Assembly: GCA_015099395.1 (NCBI GenBank)
Contig: AP024096.1
Location: 1,054,001-1,118,000 of the forward strand
Length of the DNA stretch: 64,000 nt
Direction of reading: 5' to 3'
Source of the DNA: Ktedonobacteria bacterium brp13
GTDB lineage: Bacteria; Chloroflexota; Ktedonobacteria; Ktedonobacterales; Ktedonobacteraceae
Part shown: piece by piece, positions 17,566 to 27,320 of the stretch
How positions within the stretch are numbered: position 1 is the first letter of the stretch
Layout of the letters: the number at the start of each line of letters is the position of its first letter
The notes under the pieces: generated by a model
The model's database searches: none
The model's input: only the letters and a program-made list of their open reading frames with translations
What the model was told of the DNA's origin: nothing
Program-made: the position numbers and the translations under genes

Positions 17566-18993
17566 TTATAACTGCCATTTCTTCGTCAGGATGGTCTGGA
17601 AAGCCTCTAATGCGATGTTGTCTGCCTCTGATGTAACCCAGTCTTCGGCCAGTGGCTGAACACATTTGGGGCACGGATAGAGATCGCCATTGGTACGGAC
17701 GCGGTAGGTGAAGCCGGGTACTGGTGCGGGCAGGAAGAGATGCTGGATGGCATTGCGAGTGACATCCTCTTCGAGGTCGGCCCAGTGGTGGTTGAAGATC
17801 TGATTGGCGAGATGGATCGCTATCAGAGTGTGCATCTGCTGTACCTCTTTGATGCTCTTATCGACGAAACCGACCGATTTACCCATATAGGGGCCAAGGA
17901 AGATCTTGAAGTAGAAGCCGCCGTGCTGCCGGTCGCGCAAAGGTGAGTTTTGTAGTCCGTCGAGTACCTCTTTGGCTAGTGTGAGATACTCGTTGTCTTT
18001 CGTATATGCACCTGTACGGAGGAGTGCTTCTAGCTCTTGTCCAGTCTCTCCCATACGTGCCTGCGTATCTAGTAGCTCGTTTGAGCCGTAGCGAGGATCG
18101 TTAATCAGGTAGATGCGTCCGAAAAGATGAAAATGCTGATTATAGCTATCTCTGGTAACAACAGCTACATCTCTTTTACCTGCTTCAGTCCACGCGGGGT
18201 GGTTATAGCGTGTTCCTGCGTCCACAAGGGCCAGACCAGTCTCCAATGCGTGATCAACACGGTAGCCATCGGCCAGCGTTATGTTGCCTGCTCCTGCGGT
18301 TGTATTGATTGCTCCATGTTGGATACCCAGCTTAGGATCGATCCTGGCATATTGGGAGGCAACCCAATGTTGAATAGTCTTATCCCAGTATGCTGCGTCG
18401 TGGCTATAGTCACGAATACGTAGCAGCGTGAAGTAGACCCAGCCTTTATTGAGAACTGTGTTGCCCCATTCTGTACGTACTATAGGCAGCATACGGGCGA
18501 TATAGTCGTCCATACTGGTATTGCCGGGATGGAGTTCCTTATACCAATAGAGGTTCTCCAGGTCGCGTAGATCATTTGCTGTATCGACACGAGTGAGATG
18601 AGTACGGGTACTGCAGCCGTCAGGACTACAATTGACCTGGCTGGTATCACTCTTGCGCCAGTTGATAAGGATAGTCTGGTAGCCTGCATCATAGCCATGG
18701 GCGTTAAGGTCGGTCAATACCTGGTTGGTTAGTACGTTAAGGTCGGTCGAGCGTGGTTCTGTTTTGTAGTCTGGTACCCGGCGCGTTGTGCTATGGGAGC
18801 GTTCAGCAGAGGGGTCGAAGTGACGGCCAAAGATAGTACACATAGAGATGATAAGCAGGATAACCGGTGTGATGACCATCAGTATATAGGTCCATCTTTT
18901 CGCGCGTTTAGATGTGCGGTAGCGCTGCCACAATGGTGTCAACTGTCCAGGCTTATCTTCATGTGGAGGGCGCTCCTGAGTCTGTTGCTGCAT
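17566..18993 (-). CDS. Membrane-anchored alpha-helical-barrel protein, glycosidase-like
   Basis: A 475-residue protein. The first 33 residues are charged and cytoplasmic in character, one membrane helix spans about 34-56, and the remainder is extracytoplasmic. The large domain has spaced aromatic and acidic motifs (WGNTVLNKGWVYFTLLRI, GETGQELEALLR, ADNIALEAFQTIL) of the kind seen in six-hairpin (alpha/alpha)6 glycosidases such as GH76 or GH88 relatives. I cannot place it in one family. A PCPKC pair near the C-terminus may bind metal or form a disulfide. A role in extracellular glycan breakdown is inference only. Confidence 0.7.
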   Translation of the reverse strand: MQQQTQERPPHEDKPGQLTPLWQRYRTSKRAKRWTYILMVITPVILLIISMCTIFGRHFDPSAERSHSTTRRVPDYKTEPRSTDLNVLTNQVLTDLNAHGYDAGYQTILINWRKSDTSQVNCSPDGCSTRTHLTRVDTANDLRDLENLYWYKELHPGNTSMDDYIARMLPIVRTEWGNTVLNKGWVYFTLLRIRDYSHDAAYWDKTIQHWVASQYARIDPKLGIQHGAINTTAGAGNITLADGYRVDHALETGLALVDAGTRYNHPAWTEAGKRDVAVVTRDSYNQHFHLFGRIYLINDPRYGSNELLDTQARMGETGQELEALLRTGAYTKDNEYLTLAKEVLDGLQNSPLRDRQHGGFYFKIFLGPYMGKSVGFVDKSIKEVQQMHTLIAIHLANQIFNHHWADLEEDVTRNAIQHLFLPAPVPGFTYRVRTNGDLYPCPKCVQPLAEDWVTSEADNIALEAFQTILTKKWQL

Positions 18994-19267
18994 AGTGTCT
19001 GTCCCCTTTTAGAAGCACTTTTCTTGTTTGTTAGCGGTGATGAGAGATAATAATAATGGTGTACATATGAAATGGTAATCTTAAGCGAGTTTTGAGAAGG
19101 TATGGTGGTACCTATTGCATAAAATCGGCATCTTTGTGTGGAAGTCTACCTTTGGATGTTGATAGTGAGTTTCACTTTTCTTTCTTAGCCGTTGATGTTA
19201 TATAATGAAGGACCTCAACGTTGAGGATTATCTTTTTTGTCTAAAAAAAGTGAGAAAGAGGCTGATA

Positions 19268-19987
19268 ATGTCTACTGCTATTCGTGTAACGATCTGGAAT
19301 GAATACCGCCATGAGCGTGAGATGCCAGAGGTTGCTAAGATATATCCGATGGGCATTCATGGTACGATCGCTCAGGCGCTAGATGATCAGGGTTTGACGG
19401 TTCGTACCGCCACCTTAGATGAGCCACAGCATGGTTTAAATGATGAGGTGCTTGCGAATACTGATGTGCTTATCTGGTGGGGGCATGCAGCGCATAATGA
19501 GGTAAGCGACGAGATTGTTACAAAGGTTCAGCAGCGTGTCCTGGCCGGTATGGGACTGATTGTCTTGCACTCAGGACATTTCTCCAAGATATTTAAACGC
19601 CTGATGGGCACAGATTGTGACCTCAAGTGGCGTGAAAGCAACGACAAAGAGCGCCTCTGGGTGGTTGCGCCCGGTCATCCTATCACTGAAGGCATCGGAG
19701 ATTATATTGAGCTCGAGCGTGAAGAGATGTATGGAGAACCGTTTGGTATCCCAACACCTGATACGCTGGTCTTTGTCAGCTGGTTTACTGGTGGTGAAGT
19801 GTTCCGTAGTGGTGCCTGCTATACACGAGGGCAGGGTAAAATCTTCTATTTCCGCCCCGGCCATGAGACGCTGCCGACGTATCATAACGCGGAAGTGCAA
19901 AAAGTCATTGCTAATGCAGTACGTTGGGCTGCCCCTACGGCTACACGTGAGCTTATACGTGGCAATACCCGGTCGTTAGAAAAATAA
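19268..19987 (+). CDS. ThuA-like trehalose utilization family protein
   Basis: A 239-residue ThuA-domain protein (class I glutamine amidotransferase-like fold). Characteristic segments are [50 protein letters not shown], a GHPITEGI block and [16 protein letters not shown]. In rhizobia ThuA acts with ThuB in trehalose catabolism, but many family members have no assigned substrate. ATG at 19268 follows GAAAGAGG; an upstream in-frame ATG at 19205 adds 21 residues unlike the family. Monocistronic, ending in a strong terminator. Confidence 0.88.
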   Translation: MSTAIRVTIWNEYRHEREMPEVAKIYPMGIHGTIAQALDDQGLTVRTATLDEPQHGLNDEVLANTDVLIWWGHAAHNEVSDEIVTKVQQRVLAGMGLIVLHSGHFSKIFKRLMGTDCDLKWRESNDKERLWVVAPGHPITEGIGDYIELEREEMYGEPFGIPTPDTLVFVSWFTGGEVFRSGACYTRGQGKIFYFRPGHETLPTYHNAEVQKVIANAVRWAAPTATRELIRGNTRSLEK

Positions 19988-20006
19988 GCACTGATCATCA
20001 TAAATG

Positions 20007-20060
20007 AAGTGAGAAAACCGGGCGGAACGCGTTAGCTGATTCCGCCCGGTTTTCTCACTT
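20007..20060 (+). terminator. Terminator after the ThuA-like gene
   Basis: A perfect 20-base stem, AAGTGAGAAAACCGGGCGGA at 20007-20026 with its complement at 20041-20060, and a 14-base loop. The T-rich right arm fits intrinsic termination. The downstream GNAT gene starts 29 bases later. Confidence 0.88.
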
Positions 20061-20088
20061 TCAAAAATCTATAGATGCGAGGATAAAA

Positions 20089-20622
20089 ATGGCAGTACGT
20101 GGAGAACGCATTTTGTTACGCCCGGTGCGGCGTTCGGATCTGGACATGTTACAGAAGCGTAAAGGTGATAGCTTTTACGAAGGCGAGTTCAATAATTTTG
20201 GCATGGTCGCAGAGGGGCAACTGGAGGAACATTTTTCGCAGGATGGTCTGATCGATAAAAACTTTGGCAATCTGGTGGTTGAGACGTTGGATGATCAACA
20301 GTTTATCGGTACCGTTAGTTATCATTCAGTGCATGCCTATGGCCCCTCAGCAACGAGCATGGCGTACAATATTGGGATTAGCCTTGATCCTGAGCAGCGC
20401 TTCAAGGGCTATGGAGTGGAGGCACAACGCTTGCTCGCGCAATATCTTCTGGCGACCTATCCGATTATGCGTATTGAAGCGACAACAGATATTGAGAATC
20501 GAGCTGAGCAGCATGCGCTGGAAAAGGCCGGTTTTCATCGTGATGGGGTCATACGTGCTGCCCAGTGGCGCAACGGTGCCTGGCATGATATGGTACTCTA
20601 CAGCAAGTTACGTGGGGAGTAG
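20089..20622 (+). CDS. GNAT N-acetyltransferase (RimJ/RimL-like)
   Basis: A 177-residue acetyl-CoA-dependent N-acetyltransferase. MAVRGERILLRPVRRSDLD is the typical opening. ISLDPEQRFKGYGVEAQRLL contains the acetyl-CoA pyrophosphate loop (RFKGYG, matching R/QxxGxG/A). EATTDIENRAEQHALEKAGF is the motif B region with the AxxxYxKxGF-like end. The substrate, an amine of a protein or small molecule, is not predictable. The start has GAGGA upstream. The final codons and the stop lie inside a 9-bp tandem repeat. Confidence 0.88.
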   Translation: MAVRGERILLRPVRRSDLDMLQKRKGDSFYEGEFNNFGMVAEGQLEEHFSQDGLIDKNFGNLVVETLDDQQFIGTVSYHSVHAYGPSATSMAYNIGISLDPEQRFKGYGVEAQRLLAQYLLATYPIMRIEATTDIENRAEQHALEKAGFHRDGVIRAAQWRNGAWHDMVLYSKLRGE

Positions 20623-20649
20623 GGGGAGTAGGGGGAGTAGGGGGCGTAG
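20614..20649 (+). repeat. 9-bp tandem repeat overlapping a stop codon
   Basis: Three perfect copies of GGGGAGTAG and one variant, GGGGCGTAG. Each unit carries TAG in the reading frame of the acetyltransferase gene, and the first unit supplies its stop codon. Copy-number change would not alter the protein end. Confidence 0.88.
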
Positions 20650-20773
20650 GTGGGTTGGTCTGGCTTGAGTGTAGATAGATGACTATGGATATAAAGTGAA
20701 TAACAGTGAAGAGCCAGGCTATCAGCGCCCCTCGCTTCTTTGCCGGGCGCTGCGCTGTCTCTTTCTGTGAATG

Positions 20774-21541
20774 TCAGGCGATTGACGCTGGTACTGGTTG
20801 TATACAATCCAATTGGAGCAGGCCTGTCTCGGCTTCAATGCTCTTGACAGTGGGAACGCACTGGCTGCCATTTTTCTTCAAGCAGTAATCAAGATCTTTA
20901 TGTTGTCCGATGGCAATGAGATCGATAGCCGACTGACAATGTTGCCTTAATGTGCTGGCTGGATAGCTATCGTGGATAGTAACTGCACCATACACGCTAT
21001 CATGGATTGTCAGTGTGGGATCTTGTCTTAGCAACTCTTGAGAGAGATAGCCTGCGCATGCGCTATCTTCGAGCGCAAAGTAGCCATATTCGGCAGCGCA
21101 AACGATAGCGATATTACATTGCCGTTTCCGTGCGATGCTAAGGGCCAGAGTCGTCACAGCCGGGCCATTATAAAAGCAACCGGCTAAGCGTGTGCTATGT
21201 GCAGGACAGGCGAAAAGGGCACGTGTGCCATTGCTCGTTGTTAGCACAAGTTCCTGTCCACGTAGATCGCGCTGGGCAAAGAATGCCGGTGAATTGCCAT
21301 AATGAAAGCCTGCTGGCGTCTGAGTATGCCGTTCGCCGCAGAGCAGGCGTTCGGGTGCTTGTTTCCCTGAGGCCAGCGCCTGTTCCAGCGACTCTGCGGC
21401 CAGCACCTGTCTGGCACCTTGTTCAAACATAATAGTCATGGTAGTCGTAGCGCGCATGACGTCGATCACTATATAGACATCCTGTTCGGAGGGTTTAACG
21501 TAGGAAAGTTCAGTCGGGTTGAAATAGATTCTAAGCTGCAA
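20774..21541 (-). CDS. comB: 2-phosphosulfolactate phosphatase family protein
   Basis: A 255-residue ComB-family phosphatase. In methanogens ComB removes phosphate from 2-phosphosulfolactate in coenzyme M synthesis; bacterial members are widespread and may make sulfolactate or act on another substrate. Typical blocks are VYIVIDVMRATTTM near the N-terminus, LCGERH, GNSPAFF, LVLTTSNGTRA, CAAEYGYFALEDSACAG and a C-terminal DLDYCLKKN. The TTG at 21541 is chosen because AGGAGA lies six bases upstream; a longer frame beginning at a TTG at 21568 places that site inside the gene. No ComA or ComC partner is visible. Confidence 0.87.
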   Translation of the reverse strand: MQLRIYFNPTELSYVKPSEQDVYIVIDVMRATTTMTIMFEQGARQVLAAESLEQALASGKQAPERLLCGERHTQTPAGFHYGNSPAFFAQRDLRGQELVLTTSNGTRALFACPAHSTRLAGCFYNGPAVTTLALSIARKRQCNIAIVCAAEYGYFALEDSACAGYLSQELLRQDPTLTIHDSVYGAVTIHDSYPASTLRQHCQSAIDLIAIGQHKDLDYCLKKNGSQCVPTVKSIEAETGLLQLDCIQPVPASIA

Positions 21542-21945
21542 GCGTCTTCTCCTAAAATGGACGGGCAAAAAAGCTCTTCCTTACGAAGGAGGATACGAGG
21601 CAATAAACTCCCACCCTCCTCTACAACGAATACAAGAGCTGCTACCTGGTGCGAGAACAATGATAAAGCATTTTTACAGATAGAAGCACCGGACCTTTTC
21701 ATTACTATACACGATTTTGACAAAATACAATAGCACCGTATAGACATAGTTCACGCGCATCTCATGTTGCTTTCAACTATGTGCTCTAGTATCAATCTAT
21801 CTATACAGGTACATACCAATGTGACCGGATACCCACAAATATGCATAAGAAATTTTTTCCATCTCTATACAATGCGATTTATAGTGTGCTACACTGGAGC
21901 TAATCGAGCGTATCATGTAAGCGAAGAGATGGAGTTGCGTCGACT
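21542..21945. other. Divergent intergenic region
   Basis: Lies between comB (minus) and the ADP-ribosylglycohydrolase gene (plus). Open frames here overlap both genes and show no homology I recognise. It should carry the two divergent promoters. Confidence 0.4.
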
Positions 21946-22983
21946 ATGCAGAATGCTTCTAGCGATGCCCGGCGAGAGCAGCGCGCTTCGGGTTGTCTTT
22001 TTGGTCTTGCCTTTGGTGATGCACTTGGTGCCGATACTGAATTTCTTGACATTGCTGCCATTCTCCATAAATATCCTCCCCATGGACCCCAGGATCTGCC
22101 CGGCTCGCTGGCACGGGTAACTGATGATACCCAGATGACGTTAGCCGTAGGTGAGGCATTGCTAGAAGCTGATCAGCCGTATACAGTGAGGACGTTAGAA
22201 GATCCGTTGCGTGATGCTTTCATTGCCTGGAAAGAGAGTCCTGATAATAACCGTGCTCCTGGGATAACCTGTTGCCAGGCATGTGACTATCTGGCCTGCG
22301 GTCTACCCTGGTATAAGGCGACTATTGCGCAATCGAAGGGGTGTGGTGCGAACATGCGCGTCGCCCCGGTGGGACTCTTACCGCTCGGGGTATATGGTCT
22401 GACTGCGCAGACGCGAGCGGCTATCGCCCAGTTTCAGGCTGCTTTAACGCATGGCCACCCAACGGGCCTCGCCGCTGCTGATCTTACCGCCTATGTTGTT
22501 GCTGATCTTGTGGCTGATGGTGATCCTGCAACTTTACTGGCGCGCTTGCTAGATTATGCACATAGTCAACGTACTATCTACCATGATACCTGGCTGACCA
22601 AACTGTGGGAGCGTTCAAACGCCAAGTCTCCGGCTGAGTTTATCGCCCGTGGTTGGGATGAGTGTATTGCCGTGCTTGAACGTTTGCAACAGGCATTACA
22701 GCAAGCGCATCCTCCTCTTGATCCCTGTGAGGCGACTGGTGCTGGTTGGATTGCGGAGGAGGCACTGGTCACCAGCCTCTTCTGCTTTCTGCTCTCTCCT
22801 GAGGATCCTGTGGCTGCTATACGTCGGGCTGCCCTCAGTTCGGGTGACTCTGATTCTCTAGCTTGTCTGGCTGGTGCCTTTGCAGGTGCGCACCTGGGGG
22901 TATCTGCATGGCCTGAGGAGTGGTTTACACGCATCGAGTATCGTGAGCGACTGACTGCATTAGGGCAGGCATGGGATTGCTAG
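21946..22983 (+). CDS. ADP-ribosylglycohydrolase family protein
   Basis: A 345-residue all-helical ADP-ribosylglycohydrolase (DraG/ARH-like). These enzymes remove ADP-ribose from proteins, DNA or small molecules using two Mg ions. Metal ligands are visible in VTDDTQMTLAVGEALL near residue 65 and in SSGDSDSLACLAGAFAGAHLG near the C-terminus. The N-terminal GCLFGLAFGDALGADTEF is the family start. No ADP-ribosyltransferase gene is adjacent. It converges on a small hypothetical gene. Confidence 0.9.
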   Translation: MQNASSDARREQRASGCLFGLAFGDALGADTEFLDIAAILHKYPPHGPQDLPGSLARVTDDTQMTLAVGEALLEADQPYTVRTLEDPLRDAFIAWKESPDNNRAPGITCCQACDYLACGLPWYKATIAQSKGCGANMRVAPVGLLPLGVYGLTAQTRAAIAQFQAALTHGHPTGLAAADLTAYVVADLVADGDPATLLARLLDYAHSQRTIYHDTWLTKLWERSNAKSPAEFIARGWDECIAVLERLQQALQQAHPPLDPCEATGAGWIAEEALVTSLFCFLLSPEDPVAAIRRAALSSGDSDSLACLAGAFAGAHLGVSAWPEEWFTRIEYRERLTALGQAWDC

Positions 22984-22987
22984 GGCT

Positions 22988-23011
22988 TTCCCCTGCCATC
23001 CCCTGGCAGGG
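22988..23011. terminator. Hairpin between convergent genes
   Basis: An 8-base perfect stem CCCTGCCA/TGGCAGGG with a 5-base loop, between the ADP-ribosylglycohydrolase gene and the small gene at 23024. There is no long T-run, so termination strength is uncertain. Confidence 0.45.
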
Positions 23012-23023
23012 ATACTCGTTTGC

Positions 23024-23266
23024 TTAGCTGAGCCAATCTGGTAGATCCTTTTGCGGTTCTGGCTCGCGCTTCTGGTGGCGCACTCCTTTGGTAATCTCCT
23101 TAAGTTCGATCGTCTTTTCAACACGTTTCAAGTTTTTGAGTGGCTCGTTTGGCATCCGCTGAAGTACATAAACCAGGTTGCTGAGCAGTTGCGCAAGCTG
23201 TTGAGGCGTCATATTTTCGATCTGCTCAATAGATAGACGCGGATCTTCGTTTCTCTCTGTCGTCAT
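23024..23266 (-). CDS. Small protein of unknown function
   Basis: An 80-residue soluble protein that I do not recognise. The N-terminal half (residues 12-45) is helical and amphipathic, with DPRLSIEQIENMTPQQLAQ and LSNLVYVLQRMP. The C-terminal half is lysine and glutamate rich and ends in DLPDWLS. AAGGAG precedes the ATG by nine bases, which supports translation. It may be a protein-interaction or regulatory adaptor, but nothing confirms this. Confidence 0.7.
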   Translation of the reverse strand: MTTERNEDPRLSIEQIENMTPQQLAQLLSNLVYVLQRMPNEPLKNLKRVEKTIELKEITKGVRHQKREPEPQKDLPDWLS

Positions 23267-23659
23267 GTACGTGTCTTCTCCTTATCCATATGTAAACGTA
23301 GAATATATGGCTTTACAGTTATTTTTACGCGAGATTAAGAGCAAAGTGATCACTTGACAGAACTTGAACTTTATAGCATCTTATCTTCTATAATATGATG
23401 CTATCTTCCGAGCAGGTATAGGCGTATTATATCCGTTCATCTCTGGCTTTTCAAACGTTCCGGGCAAAGCAGACATGGATTGACCGGATGTGTACAATGT
23501 GGGTACGTGGTAGTAGAAAAAGGCACTTTTTCTCATAGCGACAAAATTGGTCTGATTTTTTGTCACAACTTGCTATCCTTATACATCTCAGTAAGTGTAG
23601 ACTAATATTTCTGTGCTACGCCTATGAGAGATGTAGTGTTGTGTGAAAGGAAATACACC
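23267..23659. other. Intergenic region upstream of tatA
   Basis: Divergent promoter region. A TATAAT hexamer lies at 23389-23394, with TTGAAC 20 bases upstream, an over-long spacer. Otherwise no gene or repeat seen. Confidence 0.35.
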
Positions 23660-23953
23660 ATGCTTGGACTTCATGCACCAGAGCTGATCGGTCTCGTTTT
23701 AGTCGTCCTCTTAGTCTTTGGCGCAAAGAGGCTTCCTGAAATGGGATCGAACGTTGCTAAAGGTATTAGAGAGTTTAAAAAAGGTATCAATGATGAGGAG
23801 ACCCCTGATCCTGCTGAGGTGAAACAGGATACTCCATCTTTGAAGTCAATTGATGCTTCGAAATCAGAAGTTGAAGAGATTGAGGCTCAATTAGCACGCA
23901 AAAAGGCTGAGCTCGCTGCGCATGAGCGTGTTGCGACACCAGGTGCTGAATAA
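23660..23953 (+). CDS. tatA: Twin-arginine translocase TatA/E subunit
   Basis: A 97-residue TatA-type protein that forms the pore component of the Tat export system. One membrane helix (about residues 4-20, APELIGLVLVVLLVFGAKR) is followed by the conserved hinge and amphipathic helix LPEMGSNVAKGIREFKKG and an acidic tail. ATG at 23660 follows GAAAGGA. tatC is not adjacent. A candidate Tat substrate in this window is the molybdoenzyme at 57469-59100. Confidence 0.93.
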   Translation: MLGLHAPELIGLVLVVLLVFGAKRLPEMGSNVAKGIREFKKGINDEETPDPAEVKQDTPSLKSIDASKSEVEEIEAQLARKKAELAAHERVATPGAE

Positions 23954-24240
23954 ATAGCTTCTTTTGATAGTGCGCAGCAAAGATAACATAACAAATAACA
24001 TGGTCATCGGGCCTCCAGGTATCATTTGAGGATTAAACCTGGTGGCTCGTTGCATGTTGTACTGCATAGTTATATGGAAGTAGTAAGCACTCTATGATCT
24101 TCTTGCCCCCTCCCACTCCTTCTCACCCCTTCCTGCAGCCTGTTCCTTTTGCTGACTATATACGTTAGTATACATGTATAAAATTATCTATCGCTATTTA
24201 ACTGTTGTATGATATGTAGCATGCTTTTTCTAGAGGGTCT

Positions 24241-25212
24241 ATGGTTCTTCGAGTGCGTCGTATGGTAGGGTGGTTTATGCGTACATGGTGGGTATATGTG
24301 CTGCTGGCCTGTATCTTGAGCATCACAGGGTTCATACTGCCATCGAATAATGATACATATATAACAACAAAAATTATAACTATTACACACTATTTTCCTG
24401 GTACAACGGCTACAACAGGGAGCGATATAGCGTATCTTCAGACCTCGGACGGTACCCTGTATTATTACAATGCCAGCGATTTTACGCCCGTTGTGAGTAC
24501 ACTACAAAGTACACGTATTGTGCTGACCTATTCATCTCAACAAACGATGGGGATTGATGTACAGTCAACGAACTCTGCAGTGCATCTTCAAGGTCGTGCT
24601 TTCCAGGTGGTTCATTTTGTCTCCTACGATCAATATGGACAGAATCCGCATACCTTTACGACAAATGCATATCAGCAGCATCCGCATGGCTATTATCATA
24701 TCCGTGCCCTGTCGCCAGCGAGCGTTCTTTTTGCGTCTGCTCTACTTCTCTTCCTTATATCCGTGGTCTGCCTCTGGATCAAAAAGCGGCATCCTCGATC
24801 AAGCAAGCAAAATATACTGCCAGCAGCCCATGTCGCCGGTGCTACCACTTCTATTTTTACTACGCCGCCCGGACAAACTCTGCCGATGCCGACACTTGTG
24901 ATACCAGTACAGCCGATAACCGACCAATTCGCAGCAGGGCAGTCGATGCCTGGTCAACTGTACGCAGCGGAGTCAGCGCCCTCCACCTCATCGACCTCTG
25001 GAGCGTTGCGTTTATTGCGTCCGGATTTACGAGATTTTCCATCATATCCATCGATACCTGTGGAAGTATCAGAGAATCCATCATATCCATCGATGCCGAT
25101 ACCTGCATGCGTACCAGAGACACCACCTGTATCCTCCTTACCACCGCCTGCGTCTACTGAGAAGCGAGCCAATGCGCCACGTGGCTTGCAGTTTCGTCGT
25201 CCGGGCTCATAA
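24241..25212 (+). CDS. Two-helix membrane protein with proline-rich tail
   Basis: An unrecognised 323-residue protein. Membrane helices lie at about residues 16-34 and 159-178, and between them is a probable extracytoplasmic domain of about 120 residues rich in Thr, Tyr and His. The C-terminal 140 residues are low in complexity and rich in Pro and Ser, including a near-repeat of NPSYPSMPIP and FPSYPSIPVE encoded by two copies of TCCATCATATCCATCGAT. GAGGG lies only three bases before the ATG, so a start at 24262 is possible. Confidence 0.65.
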   Translation: MVLRVRRMVGWFMRTWWVYVLLACILSITGFILPSNNDTYITTKIITITHYFPGTTATTGSDIAYLQTSDGTLYYYNASDFTPVVSTLQSTRIVLTYSSQQTMGIDVQSTNSAVHLQGRAFQVVHFVSYDQYGQNPHTFTTNAYQQHPHGYYHIRALSPASVLFASALLLFLISVVCLWIKKRHPRSSKQNILPAAHVAGATTSIFTTPPGQTLPMPTLVIPVQPITDQFAAGQSMPGQLYAAESAPSTSSTSGALRLLRPDLRDFPSYPSIPVEVSENPSYPSMPIPACVPETPPVSSLPPPASTEKRANAPRGLQFRRPGS

Positions 25213-25339
25213 TGTGAAACGTTGCATGCCTGTTCTATCCAAGGAGGTCTGCATATTTTCCAGGCATAGCAGCTGTCTTTTCTCGTACTATACTTGTGAT
25301 AGACTTTACGCATAAGACAATCCAGATGGAGATGTAGTC

Positions 25340-27016
25340 ATGTCAACATTATTTCCCCGCGAATTCCAGATTCAGTTTGATCAGCGGGTACCTATGCGCG
25401 ATGGTATTACTCTATCAGCAGATATTTACATGCCTGTGCTGGCGTCTGAGCAGGTTGACCGACGACCGGTAATCTTGTTGCGTACCCCTTATATGAAGTC
25501 TGGTGTGAACCTTGAAAGTGCAAAAAACTTTGTACGCCAGGGTTATATCTATGTGGTGATGGATGTACGTGGTCGTGGTGATTCAGATGGTGAGTTTGTG
25601 CCTTATTTTAATGAAGGGCAAGATGGTTATGATGCCGTCGAGTGGTGTGCAAGCCAGTCCTGGTCTGATGGCAATGTAGGGACGCTTGGAGCCTCTTATG
25701 AAGGGCGTATTCAATGGCTGACTGCTATTGAGCAACCTCCACATCTACGTACAATGATTGTGCTTGTTACTCCTTCAGATCCCTTTGTTGAAACCCCGAC
25801 CGGTACGCCTGGACCGCTGCATCTTTGCTGGTTGCATTTTGTAAGTAGTCGTTCGTTGCAGGCGGTTGAGGCGGTACCATGGGATTATGTGTATCAACAT
25901 TTGCCATTATCTGAGATGGATAAACGTGTTGGCCGCTTTATCTCTGCATGGCATACGGAATTTGAACATACGCAGTTAGACGATTACTGGTTGCGGTTGT
26001 GCTATCAGACACGCTTCGAACAGGTACAGGTACCTGTGCTGCATATTTCTGGTTGGTATGATGATGAGCAGATTGGTACGCCGCTCAACTTTATTGGTAT
26101 GACCGTTCGCGGTGCGACAGAAGAGATACGCAGGCAGCAGAAGCTGTTGATGGGCCCGTGGGGACACGCCACTAATCGAACCTCGCAACTTGGGAAGGTC
26201 GATTTTGGTGCGCAAGCGATTATCGATCTACGTAGCGAGCAGGTACGCTGGTTTGATCGCTATCTCAAAGGTGACGCGGTCGATACCGGTGCTGCTGTGC
26301 GTCTCTTTGTAATGGGCGAGAATGCCTGGCGCGATGAGCAAGAATGGCCGCTGGCCCGTACAGTGTGGACGCCGTTCTATCTACATAGTCAGGGTCGTGC
26401 AAATAGCCGCTTTGGTGATGGAGTACTTGCACCTGAACTACCTGAAGCCGGTGCGCGGACCGATAGCTATTGGTATAACCCTGATCATGCGACACCATTT
26501 ATTACTGATGGCACCTCCGCCCAGATCGGTGGACCCGATGATTATGCGGAGTTGCAATCTCGTAATGATGTACTGGTCTATGCGACAGAACCATTAACTG
26601 AAGACGTAGAGGTTACCGGACCTATCAAGGTTGATCTTTACGCAGCCTCTTCTGCGCCTGATACCGATTTTATGGCGATGTTCATTGACATCTGGCCTGA
26701 CGGTTTTCGGCAGCGTCTCTGTGATGGTATGGTACGTGCCCGCTTTCGGGAGGGTATGCAGCACCCTTCATTGATTGAGCCTGGCAAAATTTATCACTAC
26801 ACGATCGATTGTTGGAATACATCTCAGGTTTTTAAAGCCGGGCATCGCATCTGTTTACAGATTGCATCCAGTGCTTTTCCAAAATATGATCGTAACCATA
26901 ACACTGGTGCTCCGCTGGGAAAGACAACCGAATTTGCTATTGCGGAGCAGCGTATCTACCATGATAGTGAGCATCCATCCGCTGTTGTCCTGCCGATTGT
27001 ACCAAAGATTGTTTAG
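25340..27016 (+). CDS. CocE/NonD family hydrolase (S15-type)
   Basis: A 558-residue alpha/beta hydrolase of the X-Pro dipeptidyl-peptidase/cocaine esterase family. The N-terminal catalytic domain opens with VPMRDGITLSADIYMP. The nucleophile region is GTLGASYEGRIQW, whose usual GxSYxG motif reads GASYEG, so the serine is present. An aspartate follows near HISGWYDDEQ, and the histidine is in LLMGPWGHAT. The C-terminal third (from about residue 320) is the jelly-roll domain with EPLTEDVEVTGPIKVDLY. Substrates may be esters, amides or proline peptides. The gene is monocistronic with a strong terminator. Confidence 0.9.
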   Translation: MSTLFPREFQIQFDQRVPMRDGITLSADIYMPVLASEQVDRRPVILLRTPYMKSGVNLESAKNFVRQGYIYVVMDVRGRGDSDGEFVPYFNEGQDGYDAVEWCASQSWSDGNVGTLGASYEGRIQWLTAIEQPPHLRTMIVLVTPSDPFVETPTGTPGPLHLCWLHFVSSRSLQAVEAVPWDYVYQHLPLSEMDKRVGRFISAWHTEFEHTQLDDYWLRLCYQTRFEQVQVPVLHISGWYDDEQIGTPLNFIGMTVRGATEEIRRQQKLLMGPWGHATNRTSQLGKVDFGAQAIIDLRSEQVRWFDRYLKGDAVDTGAAVRLFVMGENAWRDEQEWPLARTVWTPFYLHSQGRANSRFGDGVLAPELPEAGARTDSYWYNPDHATPFITDGTSAQIGGPDDYAELQSRNDVLVYATEPLTEDVEVTGPIKVDLYAASSAPDTDFMAMFIDIWPDGFRQRLCDGMVRARFREGMQHPSLIEPGKIYHYTIDCWNTSQVFKAGHRICLQIASSAFPKYDRNHNTGAPLGKTTEFAIAEQRIYHDSEHPSAVVLPIVPKIV

Positions 27017-27096
27017 ATAACAATAGAAACAGTAACCAGATAATAGTTTCCACACGCCGATAGATAGATCGTGCTATCATCGCGAGCTATCCAGGC

Positions 27097-27138
27097 AAAC
27101 CAGTCCTTACTAACTCTCGTTAACAAGGACTGGTTTTT
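27097..27138 (+). terminator. Terminator after the CocE-type hydrolase
   Basis: A 12-base perfect stem AAACCAGTCCTT/AAGGACTGGTTT with a 16-base loop and a run of six T residues. Confidence 0.9.
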
Positions 27139-27320
27139 TATGCTTGCTGTACTTACCAGGCGCATGTGCGTTGCTGTAGCTATTGGTATGCCCTGGTTCC
27201 TGTCTCTCGGGAGGATCAGTACCTGGATCGTATTATCACAGAAGAGGAAGATTGTTTATAACCTTTGTTACTCCTGTGACTGTGTTATAGTTTTGTGTTT
27301 TATGGATAGGTTTAAAACAA
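27139..27320. other. Short convergent gap
   Basis: Lies between the terminator of the CocE-type gene and the end of ctaA. No feature recognised. Confidence 0.3.

Noticed and set aside
21764..22120. 118-codon frame overlapping the ADP-ribosylglycohydrolase start
   Set aside because: Overlaps a well-supported gene in another frame and has no family features.
24010..24047. Hairpin after tatA as a terminator
   Set aside because: Arms GCCTCCAGGT and ACCTGGTGGC have a mismatch and there is no T-run, so it was not listed as a feature.
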